Under the pieces are notes generated by a model. That model was not told the DNA's origin. It worked only from the letters and a program-made list of their open reading frames with translations, and did not search any database. Positions 1 through 5,166 of a DNA stretch of 5,745 nt are shown here, in pieces. Every line of letters begins with the position of its first letter. The first letter of the stretch is position 1. The stretch covers positions 1-5,745 of the forward strand of contig DYOJ01000163.1 of the NCBI GenBank assembly GCA_020720705.1. The letters run 5' to 3'. Both the position numbers and the translations under genes were made by a program. This DNA is from Acetofilamentum sp. (GTDB lineage: Bacteria > Bacteroidota > Bacteroidia > Bacteroidales > JAADGE01).

Positions 1-159
1 ATTGGCACCGTCTTTTTCCTTGATTGTGAGCAAGTAAATTCCTTTTTTCAATTTCAATTCCGGATTGTAAAACAATCCGGTTTCGCCCCAATTTTGATTT
101 ACAGCAAGTCCCGAAAATTGGTTTTGAATTTTATCTAATATTTGTTGTTTTGTAAGCAT
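1..159 (-). CDS. DUF6194-like protein, N-terminal part (cut by window edge)
   Basis: An open frame starts at an ATG at 159 and runs off the left edge with 53 codons and no stop. The protein begins MLTKQQILDKIQNQF and continues with NWGETGLFYNP (residues 23-33) and IYLLTIKEKDG (41-51). The pattern of a helix, then a W-G-E-x-x-x-F-Y-N-P strand, then a strand ending K-E-K-D-G-x-N resembles the start of DUF6194 proteins, which are usually about 150 residues and have no established function. That match is from memory of the family; the diagnostic middle and C-terminal motifs lie outside the window. It is the last gene on the minus strand here, 174 bp after the MarR gene, with the two palindromes of 211-264 between them. 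No exact TAnnTTTG box was found in that gap, so it may depend on read-through or on a weaker promoter. Confidence 0.7.
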   Translation of the reverse strand, partial: MLTKQQILDKIQNQFSGLAVNQNWGETGLFYNPELKLKKGIYLLTIKEKDGAN

Positions 160-210
160 TTAACACAAGTTTTCATCTGTTTAATATTTTCTTTTAATTG
201 ATATTATGAT

Positions 211-264
211 GTTTAGCGTGGACGCTAAACACAAGATAATTGCGAAAAGCGTCCACGCTTTTCG
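211..264. repeat. Twin near-perfect palindromes with complementary cores (REP-like)
   Basis: Two hairpins stand side by side. The first (211-230) has 9-bp arms GTTTAGCGT/ACGCTAAAC around GG. The second (243-264) has 10-bp arms CGAAAAGCGT/ACGCTTTTCG around CC. Their 12-bp cores, AGCGTGGACGCT (215-226) and AGCGTCCACGCT (248-259), are exact reverse complements, so the two could also pair with each other in one larger structure. They lie between the MarR stop and the next gene. Neither is followed by a T-run on either strand, which argues against ordinary intrinsic terminators and favours a REP-like dispersed element. A role in mRNA 3' end protection or termination is still possible. Confidence 0.75.
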
Positions 265-333
265 AGTTAGATAATTTCTAATCATTCCCTTGTGTGTCAA
301 AATGTTCGGCATGGCTGTTTCATCTGTTTTGTT

Positions 334-795
334 TTATTTTGAAAAATCACCGGTTTCGAGCAAAGTTATTAATTTGTTGTTAAAATCTTCTGTTTGATTG
401 CCAAGTATACCAAAAAAAAGTTTGTCAAATTGTTCCACCGTTACTATTGCAGGTTTTATTTTTTGTAAACCTGCTTCGGTAAGAATAACTGTTTTTGCTC
501 TTGTATCGGTTTCGTGTTCTTGTCTGGTTATCAATGCTTTTGCTTGCAAAGTCCTTAATACGGTTGACGTTGTCATCGGGTCAATTTTCGTATGATTTGA
601 CAGTAAAATTTGAGTTGCATTTTGATTGTTTAACGAAAACCAATGAATACTTGCAAGCAAAACAAATTGAGAATGAGTTAAATCGTATTTTTCCATCGCC
701 TTCTTAATTTCTCGTTGCCACAAGTTTGTAACTTGCCACAATAAAAAACCAGAACTTACTTCGGGTTTTTCGTAAAGAAAATCAGAGTTCATCAT
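334..795 (-). CDS. MarR-family transcriptional regulator
   Basis: A 153-residue protein of normal MarR length, predicted to be a cytoplasmic dimer that binds a palindromic operator and releases it when a small ligand binds. The N-terminal dimerisation helix spans about residues 14-36. The winged helix-turn-helix follows: LTHSQFVLLASI (39-50), a recognition region around DPMTTSTVLRTLQAKALI (72-89), and the wing with the family-typical D-x-R at D97-R99, ending VILTEAG (103-109). A C-terminal dimerisation helix runs from about 110. The start at 795 overlaps the end of the SRPBCC gene by 4 bp (ATGA), implying translational coupling; the next codon, at 792, is also ATG and could be used instead. 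Being cotranscribed with the SRPBCC gene, it probably represses its own promoter, where a 6-bp inverted repeat (1241-1269) flanks the -7 box. Family assignment is firm; ligand and targets are unknown. Confidence 0.92.
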   Translation of the reverse strand: MMNSDFLYEKPEVSSGFLLWQVTNLWQREIKKAMEKYDLTHSQFVLLASIHWFSLNNQNATQILLSNHTKIDPMTTSTVLRTLQAKALITRQEHETDTRAKTVILTEAGLQKIKPAIVTVEQFDKLFFGILGNQTEDFNNKLITLLETGDFSK

Positions 796-1217
796 TTTTG
801 ATTTTTATTTTCAGCAAGTTCAACAAGTTTTTCAACGGCAACCGGAAGTCCGACTTTTATTTTACTCCCAATCACTTTTGAAAACAAAAAGGTCATAAAA
901 CCCGTCATTTCAACTTTATGTGTTACTTCGATACCGTCGGAGGTTTCGGTTATCGTGTGAATAAAATCCATTTTGCATAAAGGCAGAAAACTTCGGGCGG
1001 CAAATGACTTGAATTTGGTACATTCAATCATCTCAAATTTAGATTTGGGACCGCCGGCAGGTTTTAGAACGCCTTTTGTTCCTTTCTGAAACGCGCCGAA
1101 AATTTCGGATGTTTCCACTTCTTGGTCCCACAAATTCCAGTTCGGAACATCCGACCACAGTTTCCAAATTTGCTCTTTCGAAGCCTTTGTTTTTCGAGTT
1201 ACTTCTGTTGTCCACAT
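792..1217 (-). CDS. SRPBCC-family protein (polyketide cyclase/dehydrase-like)
   Basis: A 141-residue START/Bet v 1-like protein. The N-terminal strand MWTTEVTRKTKASKEQIW leads into the typical W-x-x-W-S-D-V-P-N-W-x-x-W-D pattern (W18, W21, W27, W30, D31), common in the polyketide_cyc2 branch of SRPBCC proteins. Alternating strands follow (about 35-110), including DGIEVTHKVEMTG (94-106). A long C-terminal helix (about 112-137) would close the hydrophobic pocket. The fold binds hydrophobic ligands such as lipids or aromatics; some members are cyclases or aromatase-like, many only bind. No catalytic residue can be assigned here. There is no signal peptide, so it should be cytoplasmic. It is the first gene of a two-gene unit with the MarR regulator, which suggests the pair responds to the same compound. 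A TAnnTTTG promoter lies about 30 bp upstream of the ATG. Confidence 0.85.
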   Translation of the reverse strand: MWTTEVTRKTKASKEQIWKLWSDVPNWNLWDQEVETSEIFGAFQKGTKGVLKPAGGPKSKFEMIECTKFKSFAARSFLPLCKMDFIHTITETSDGIEVTHKVEMTGFMTFLFSKVIGSKIKVGLPVAVEKLVELAENKNQK

Positions 1218-1240
1218 ACTTAAAATTTTTTATTTTAAAA

Positions 1241-1269
1241 ATATGTGCAAATATAGTAAGTGGACATAT
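1241..1269. promoter_or_regulatory. Inverted repeat flanking the SRPBCC-marR promoter (possible MarR operator)
   Basis: ATATGT (1241-1246) and ACATAT (1264-1269) form 6-bp arms 17 bp apart, bracketing the -7 box at 1248-1255. A MarR-family repressor encoded in the same operon usually binds across its own promoter, so the placement fits autorepression. The arms are short and AT-rich, so chance is a real alternative. Confidence 0.28.
1248..1255 (-). promoter_or_regulatory. Bacteroidota -7 box for the SRPBCC-marR unit
   Basis: The minus strand reads TATATTTG, an exact match to the Bacteroidota housekeeping -7 consensus TAnnTTTG. Transcription would start near 1242-1245, giving a 5' leader of about 25-28 nt before the ATG at 1217. 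No clear -33 TTTG/TTG element is seen at the expected distance. It lies in the 132-bp gap after the GyrI-like gene, so this unit can be transcribed independently of the upstream operon. Confidence 0.55.
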
Positions 1270-1294
1270 AATAAATAAATTTATCTTATTTGAT

Positions 1295-1313
1295 TTTCAA
1301 AAAATGTTTGAAA
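1295..1313. other. Small AT-rich inverted repeat downstream of the GyrI-like gene
   Basis: Arms TTTCAAA (1295-1301) and TTTGAAA (1307-1313) flank a 5-nt loop, 37 bp after the stop of the GyrI-like gene. The stem is 7 bp with one G-C pair, too weak for a convincing intrinsic terminator, and no T-run follows it. It could be a weak 3' end structure or part of a control region for the next promoter, or chance. Confidence 0.2.
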
Positions 1314-1349
1314 TACAAAAAATAAATTCATATTGTATTGATTTTTATT

Positions 1350-1973
1350 TTACTTTACACAAAATCGCAAAACGGTTTTTAGTTTTTCGGCGGCTACTTT
1401 TCGGGCATCGGACAAATATATTTCGCGATGTAACATACTTATTCTTAATAGATTATTAGCATCTGCAAATTCTTTCATTTTTGCAAAACTTGCCGGTTCG
1501 CTGTCGTAACTGCCTTCGTGCAACATTTGCACGCAACGCCCTTCTTCAATGGTTTCAAATTTCACTTTATTGAGCAATTCGTGCGGTTTTTTCTTTTTGG
1601 TTCGAGCAATTGCTTCGGCTGCAAATTCGGGTGTAACAAAGTCGGGTTGTCGCATCATGAGTTTGAAAACCAATGTGTTTTTATCCAAAGTGCCGTTGTA
1701 ATTTTTTTTTGCTTCATCATTAATATCCCAAACACCTTCGAGCGGAAATACGGTATATTCCTCATAATTTGCGGGCGCAAAACCTTGCTTTGGGCTCATT
1801 TTTACGGCATAAGACAGCGAATATAAAACTCCGATATATTCAGCAAAAAAATCGTCGTTCGGATTTCCTTTTCCTTCAACCGTGAAGAAATTGAATTTCG
1901 GAATTTCAATCAATTCCGGTTTGTTTTTGGGCAGATAATACTGCTTGTCGTTTTTTTTCCAATCGTGTTTCAT
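1350..1973 (-). CDS. GyrI-like small-molecule-binding domain protein
   Basis: A 207-residue stand-alone GyrI-like protein (SOUL/GyrI fold, lin2189-type branch). Motifs in order: FFTVEGKGNPNDDFF (29-43), YIGVLYSLSYAVKM (46-59), VFPLEGVWD (75-83), LVFKLMMRQPDFVT (101-114), MLHEGSYDSEP (150-160) and the C-terminal signature HREIYLSDARKVAAEKLKT (182-200). The length is normal for the full protein with two pseudo-repeated halves. Family members bind planar or amphiphilic small molecules, and some have been reported to hydrolyse cyclopropanoid genotoxins. E79, E156 and E184 sit in the conserved pocket-side motifs, but activity here is inference. The ATG at 1973 is preferred: an in-frame TTG at 1985 would add four residues, but family members begin at the M-K-x-x-W-K-K sequence. 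It is the last gene of the SDR-phosphatase operon, 15 bp after the phosphatase stop. Confidence 0.88.
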   Translation of the reverse strand: MKHDWKKNDKQYYLPKNKPELIEIPKFNFFTVEGKGNPNDDFFAEYIGVLYSLSYAVKMSPKQGFAPANYEEYTVFPLEGVWDINDEAKKNYNGTLDKNTLVFKLMMRQPDFVTPEFAAEAIARTKKKKPHELLNKVKFETIEEGRCVQMLHEGSYDSEPASFAKMKEFADANNLLRISMLHREIYLSDARKVAAEKLKTVLRFCVK

Positions 1974-1988
1974 ATTTATTTCCAAAAT

Positions 1989-3335
1989 TTAAATTTTTAT
2001 TCCGATGACCAATATATCATCGGTTTGTTCCTCGTTTCCTTTCCATTGGTTTAAGTGGTTTTCAAAATAAATGGGTTGCTGTTTCATCTCTGTTTCATGA
2101 TTATCAAGCAGAAATGCCCTGAAATTCTTTTTTGAAAATTTCTTTTTATTCATACCAAATTGGTCTTCAAAACCGTCGGAAAAAATATAGAATACATCAT
2201 TTTCTTCGACCGAAATAGTTTGAAGCGAAAAAGCCTGTTCTCGTGGATACGTTCCAATTGGCATTTTATCAGCCTTGTATTCAATCAATTGCTTATTTCT
2301 AATCAAATAGAGCGCATTGTTTGCTCCCGAAAAATGCAATATTCCGGTTTTGCGGTTTAATGCGCATACCGAAATGTCCATTCCGTAGCTTAGCGTGGTT
2401 TTAGTTTGTGGCTGGTTTAAAGCAGAAATTACTTTTTTTCGCAATTCATCAAGAACTTCATTGGGTTTAATATCCGGATTTTTGGCAGTTATTTCATTCA
2501 AAAAAGCAATTCCGAGCATACTCATCAATGCGCCCGAAACACCATGTCCGGTGCAATCTGCTGCCACAAAAAAGGTAGTGTCGTTGTACGAATTTACCCA
2601 ATAAAAATCGCCGCTTACTATGTCTTTGGGTTTGTAATATACAAAATAGTCATTGAACAAAGTATTCAAATACAACTCATTAGGCAGCATTGCACCTTGT
2701 ATGAGTTCGGCACTTTTAATACTGTCGGTAATTTTTGTATGTTGTCGGTTTAATAGCTCTTTCTGTGCTTCAATTGTTTTATTTTCTTTGTCGTAATTTT
2801 CTTTCAAAAAGCTGACAATAAAGTAAATAAGGATTAAATCGAGGATAAAGAAAAACACCATATCGCTTTGAATTTCTTCGGCGGTATGATGTCCATGCAT
2901 GAAAGTTTCGTAAAAATTTTTTTCGAGAAAAAACAATAAGGCAATATTTAACAGTATGATTGAAAGAAAGATGAAATGATGTTTTTTGTTGGAAATACAA
3001 ATAATTCCGACGGCAGTAAATAAAAACGAAAACGAAGTTGCACCCTTTGAACCTTCGTTCAAAAACCAAACAACCGACAATAAAATACAAGCCAAAATAA
3101 GGTACGACAGCGCGTTAAATTTTTTTCTGAAACGCGAATAGTAGTAAAAAACTGCACAAATAAGCCCGATAACCGAAATCGTAGAAATAATATATATCGG
3201 CATACCCAGCGATAAATTCCAGAAAAAAGTGATAACGCATTGCAGAACAGTAATGAAAGCAATGGCATTAAAAACACGGTTTTCAAAAGAAAAGTCGCCG
3301 GTATTGCCAAACAATATTCCAAAAAATCGGTTCAT
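1989..3335 (-). CDS. Membrane-anchored SpoIIE-type PP2C protein serine/threonine phosphatase
   Basis: A 448-residue protein with an N-terminal membrane sensor and a cytoplasmic phosphatase. About six hydrophobic segments are visible near residues 21-42, 46-66, 75-92, 98-114, 120-137 and 158-177. A charged linker, probably coiled coil (178-208), leads into the PP2C domain (209-448). Catalytic-core motifs are intact: PKDIVSGDFYW (236-246) with D243, AADCTGHGVSGALMSMLG (258-275) with D260, GMDISVCAL (318-326), LHFSGANNALYLI (333-345), YIFSDGFEDQFG (383-394) with D387, and EQTDDILVIGIKI (436-448) with D439/D440. These aspartates should hold the two divalent metals, so the enzyme is probably active. 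SpoIIE-type phosphatases usually dephosphorylate anti-sigma antagonist or STAS-like partners; no such partner is encoded here. It starts 7 bp after the SDR stop and is translated as part of that operon. The signal sensed by the six-helix region is unknown. Confidence 0.92.
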   Translation of the reverse strand: MNRFFGILFGNTGDFSFENRVFNAIAFITVLQCVITFFWNLSLGMPIYIISTISVIGLICAVFYYYSRFRKKFNALSYLILACILLSVVWFLNEGSKGATSFSFLFTAVGIICISNKKHHFIFLSIILLNIALLFFLEKNFYETFMHGHHTAEEIQSDMVFFFILDLILIYFIVSFLKENYDKENKTIEAQKELLNRQHTKITDSIKSAELIQGAMLPNELYLNTLFNDYFVYYKPKDIVSGDFYWVNSYNDTTFFVAADCTGHGVSGALMSMLGIAFLNEITAKNPDIKPNEVLDELRKKVISALNQPQTKTTLSYGMDISVCALNRKTGILHFSGANNALYLIRNKQLIEYKADKMPIGTYPREQAFSLQTISVEENDVFYIFSDGFEDQFGMNKKKFSKKNFRAFLLDNHETEMKQQPIYFENHLNQWKGNEEQTDDILVIGIKI

Positions 3336-3342
3336 TTCATCT

Positions 3343-4086
3343 TTATTTTGCCAGACTATTTATTTTTTTGAATGCAAATTTGGGAGCAATTCTCGAAACA
3401 GCGTACAATAATTTTACACCTGCTATCCGTATTTCGTCCTTGTCCTTTTCTAATCCTTTCAACATTTCCTCCGTTGCAAGTTGAGTAGAAATTGCAATTT
3501 TAGGCGGATTTCCTTTGTGCCAAGGCGTATCAACAGCCGGAAACATCACTTCTGTAATTTTTATCGATTTGCCCGACAATTGTTTTCTAAGTACTTGTGT
3601 AAAAGAATGTAAAGCAGCTTTTGTGGCGTTGTAAAACGGATATTCGGCTTTGGGCGAATACACCAAACCGGTTGTGATATTGATGATATGTGCAAATCTG
3701 TTTTTTTCGATTATTGGAATAAAAAATTTGCTCAACGCAATGGGCGCAAATAAATTGGTTTCAATTTCCATGCGGGCGTGTTCCAAAATATTTTCTGTTT
3801 CGTAAAAATTGCTAAAATGTACAATTGCAGCATTGTTAATAAGAATGTTACACGCCGGATAAGTATCTTTTACCCATTTCGCCAACTTTTCGCATTCGTC
3901 GGGTTTTGAAATATCACATTGTAAGAACTCAATTCCGGGTAATTGGGCTTTTGCCTGTGTGAGTTTCTCCAAATTTCGTCCGCAAATAAGCACTTTATTG
4001 TTTTTTGCAACAAGTACTTTGGCTAATTCTAAGCCAATTCCGGAACTTCCGCCGGTTATCAAAACTGTATTATTCTCTAATTTCAT
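3343..4086 (-). CDS. Short-chain dehydrogenase/reductase (classical SDR, DltE-like)
   Basis: A 247-residue soluble NAD(P)-dependent oxidoreductase of normal SDR length. The Rossmann nucleotide-binding motif TGGSSGIG is at 11-18, the adenine-binding CDI at 57-59, NNAA at 84-87, the structural Asn in ETN at 109-111, and the catalytic YNATK at 152-156 (Y152, K156). R37 after the second strand (ICGRN) suggests NADP(H) preference. The position 13 residues before the catalytic Tyr, normally Ser, is T139 in INITTGLVY, a conservative change. The C-terminal part (MFPAVDTPWHKG, 181-192) follows the usual P-G/A-x-x-x-T pattern. The substrate cannot be told from sequence; the closest resemblance is to DltE-type SDRs, which are not tied to one reaction. 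It is the first gene of the three-gene operon, 70 bp downstream of the Crp-family gene, and has its own promoter and an FNR-like dyad upstream. Confidence 0.93.
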   Translation of the reverse strand: MKLENNTVLITGGSSGIGLELAKVLVAKNNKVLICGRNLEKLTQAKAQLPGIEFLQCDISKPDECEKLAKWVKDTYPACNILINNAAIVHFSNFYETENILEHARMEIETNLFAPIALSKFFIPIIEKNRFAHIINITTGLVYSPKAEYPFYNATKAALHSFTQVLRKQLSGKSIKITEVMFPAVDTPWHKGNPPKIAISTQLATEEMLKGLEKDKDEIRIAGVKLLYAVSRIAPKFAFKKINSLAK

Positions 4087-4116
4087 GTTGTGAAAATTTT
4101 AATTAAACATTTTACA

Positions 4117-4124
4117 CAAAATTA
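4117..4124 (-). promoter_or_regulatory. Bacteroidota -7 box for the SDR-phosphatase-GyrI operon
   Basis: The minus strand reads TAATTTTG, an exact TAnnTTTG match in the 70-bp gap between the Crp-family gene and the SDR gene. Transcription should start around 4110-4113, giving a leader of about 25 nt. No TTG-type -33 element is found at the proper distance; that position falls next to the dyad at 4147-4160, as expected for a promoter that needs an activator. Confidence 0.55.
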
Positions 4125-4146
4125 GAGTATAAAAAAGCGAATTGCA

Positions 4147-4160
4147 TTGACCTATGTCAA
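4147..4160. promoter_or_regulatory. FNR/CRP-like operator dyad TTGAC-N4-GTCAA
   Basis: A perfect 5-bp inverted repeat with a 4-bp spacer, with the same geometry as the FNR consensus TTGAT-N4-ATCAA and one changed base per half-site. It overlaps the stop codon of the Crp-family gene (TGA at 4159-4157). Its centre (4153.5) is about 40-43 bp upstream of the start predicted from the -7 box at 4117-4124, which is the class II activator position. The adjacent regulator carries E-x-x-S-R in its recognition helix, the set FNR uses to read TTGA half-sites. Binding by that regulator is inference. Confidence 0.6.
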
Positions 4161-4717
4161 GAAACGATTTTTTTGCGGATTCTGCTCAACGTTTCGGGTT
4201 TAATTCCTAAATATGAAGCGATAATCGTCTGTTTAATCCTTTGGTCTAATCCGGGAAATTCGGTCAAAAAATTTTTATATCTCGTTTCGGCATCAAGCAA
4301 AAGCAAATCTCGCTCACGTTTTTCTTTTACAATGTAACCTTTTTCAATAAATTTCATCAAAAATTTGAGCCAAAATACATCTTTTTCTTTTAATTGCTCG
4401 AAATCTGTCCAATTTATCACCATTAAATGCGAATTTTCTATGGCTTCGACAGAAAAATAAGATGGTTTGCTTAAAACCATTGCAGAATACGAGCTGATGA
4501 AATTGTTTTCGGGCATAATGGCTTTCGTAAATTCATCGCCTTTATTGTTTGTATAAACATAGCGAAATAATCCGGTTTTCACAAACGCAATTTTATGTGG
4601 TGTTTCACCTGCGCGTATAAAATAATCGGAAGCATCAATCAATTTTTCTTTTCCGATTGAAAAAAGTTCTTCAAACCTTTCGGCAGGTAGAATATTTTGT
4701 GTTGTTAAGTTCTTCAT
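4157..4717 (-). CDS. Crp/Fnr-family transcriptional regulator
   Basis: A 186-residue regulator, typical of the short Bacteroidota Crp/Fnr-like proteins. The N-terminal cyclic-nucleotide-binding-type beta-barrel spans about 20-110, including YFIRAGETPHKIAFVKTGLF (32-51). A long dimerisation helix follows (about 113-140) with the charged segment VKEKRERD. The helix-turn-helix is near the C-terminus: TIIASYLGIKPETLSRIRKK (164-183), recognition helix E175-T-L-S178-R179. The protein has no cysteine, so it cannot hold an FNR-type iron-sulphur cluster. The canonical cAMP-binding phosphate cassette is also absent, so its effector is unknown. The E-x-x-S-R set predicts TTGA-type half-sites, and such a dyad overlaps this gene's own stop codon and precedes the SDR operon, its likely target. 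A single TTGAC half-site at 4735-4739 hints at autoregulation. Repeat-borne and weak local promoters may both drive it. Confidence 0.9.
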   Translation of the reverse strand: MKNLTTQNILPAERFEELFSIGKEKLIDASDYFIRAGETPHKIAFVKTGLFRYVYTNNKGDEFTKAIMPENNFISSYSAMVLSKPSYFSVEAIENSHLMVINWTDFEQLKEKDVFWLKFLMKFIEKGYIVKEKRERDLLLLDAETRYKNFLTEFPGLDQRIKQTIIASYLGIKPETLSRIRKKIVS

Positions 4718-4796
4718 AAACGAATGGTTTTAATGTCAAATCAATAAATGCGTCGGCTCCGAAAAGTATTTTTTATAAGCAGGAAATCTCCACCGG

Positions 4797-4837
4797 TCGC
4801 CTTAGGCTTTGCCTGACATTCGCCGTCGCGCTATCAC
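4797..4837. repeat. Diverged short repeat, copy A
   Basis: This segment matches 5486-5526 at a constant offset of 689 bp. Shared blocks are TCGCC, AGGC-NNN-GCCTGAC, CGCGCT and TCA. The hairpin stem AGGC/GCCT (4804-4807, 4811-4814) is identical in both copies, while its 3-nt loop differs (TTT here, TAC in copy B). The block between GCCTGAC and CGCGCT also differs: ATTCGCCGT here, GTTGGGCGG in copy B. Copy A is followed by 25 extra bases before the long repeat begins. Confidence 0.6.
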
Positions 4838-4863
4838 ACAAGGCTCCAAACTTGAGCTTTTAG

Positions 4864-4995
4864 TATGCCGTTGGGCAACTATCCGATTACAAAACTACGA
4901 AAAATATTCTAAATTAAAAATGCTACGGCAAATAATTCGCAAGCCATGAATTCCTTGAATCACATAGCCCAACGGAGCGGGACGCTTCGCCGAAC
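4864..4995. repeat. Long direct repeat, copy A
   Basis: Positions 4877-4995 (119 bp) are identical to 5541-5659. The match also includes TATGCCG at 4864-4870, with only the intervening 6 bases differing (TTGGGC here, AGGCTT in copy B). In this copy CCGTTGGGC (4868-4876) and GCCCAACGG (4967-4975) are exact inverted repeats enclosing 90 bp. The right end folds as the hairpin CGGAGCG-GGA-CGCTTCG (4973-4989, one G-T pair). It lies upstream of the Crp-family gene in that gene's direction. Confidence 0.93.
4890..4897 (-). promoter_or_regulatory. Repeat-borne -7 box, copy A (towards the Crp-family gene)
   Basis: The minus strand reads TAGTTTTG, an exact TAnnTTTG match inside the perfect repeat. Transcription from it would give a leader of about 165 nt before the Crp-family ATG, running through the hairpins of 4797-4860. 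The identical box recurs at 5554-5561. Confidence 0.4.
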
Positions 4996-4997
4996 AA

Positions 4998-5051
4998 GGT
5001 GTTTATCGGTTGAACATTCTGCTTTGTGAAAATTTCCAACCGACAAACGCC
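4998..5051. repeat. Imperfect long inverted repeat
   Basis: GTTTATCGGTTG (5001-5012) and CAACCGACAAAC (5037-5048) pair over 12 bp with one mismatch around a 24-nt spacer. The pairing extends outward to GGT (4998-5000) against GCC (5049-5051), with one G-T pair. It abuts the right end of the long repeat (3-bp gap), at the downstream end of the small gene's cassette-like unit. It could be a terminator, a recombination site arm or a MITE-like element; it has no T-run. Confidence 0.6.
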
Positions 5052-5166
5052 CAATGCGTAATGAAAAAGTTTTACTTCTTCGGTTGAGTGTTGAATGTTC
5101 TTCTGTTGGATATTGCTGTTTTATTATTTCAAAGAACGTGTTTGCATTGCAATTTGCTCCGAAATA

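Larger units (their letters stand above)
4718..5166. other. 449-bp gene-free stretch of hairpins and repeats
   Basis: No credible gene lies between the Crp-family gene and the small gene at 5167. From left to right it holds the crp leader, including a weak -7-like TTGATTTG (one mismatch to TAnnTTTG) on the minus strand about 20 bp upstream of its ATG; a diverged repeat segment (4797-4837); a small hairpin, AAGGCTC/GAGCTTT, near 4840-4860; the first long direct repeat (4864-4995); the inverted repeat 4998-5051; and about 110 bp of unremarkable AT-rich DNA. Short frames in it, such as a 27-codon one starting at 4946 on the plus strand, run through repeat sequence and look spurious. Confidence 0.7.

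Noticed and set aside
211..264. Intrinsic terminator or CRISPR-type repeat
   Set aside because: There is no T-run after either hairpin on either strand, and two palindromes without regular spacers do not make a CRISPR array.
1076..1459. 127-codon plus-strand frame, and other plus-strand frames at 398-595, 495-707, 1518-1826, 2160-2360, 2395-2604, 2544-2753 and 3229-3411
   Set aside because: They lie antisense over well-supported genes or AT-rich gaps, have low-complexity Phe/Leu/Ile/Ser-rich translations and show no recognisable domains.
1974..1985. TTG start at 1985 for the GyrI-like protein
   Set aside because: It adds only four residues, and the ATG at 1973 gives the family-typical M-K-x-x-W-K-K start.
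2779..3322. Minus-strand frames at 2779-3090 and 3059-3322 inside the phosphatase gene
   Set aside because: They are alternative frames of the membrane-spanning part of the phosphatase, whose own frame is continuous and has all expected motifs.
4157..4717. Oxygen-sensing FNR or cAMP-binding CRP as the precise identity of the regulator
   Set aside because: It has no cysteines for an iron-sulphur cluster, and the canonical cAMP phosphate-binding cassette is not present; only family membership is supported.
4946..5029. Small plus-strand frame starting MNSLNHIAQRSG, also present with a different end from copy B (35 codons)
   Set aside because: It runs through the repeat's hairpin into unrelated DNA; the two copies differ completely after the repeat, so protein-level conservation is not supported.
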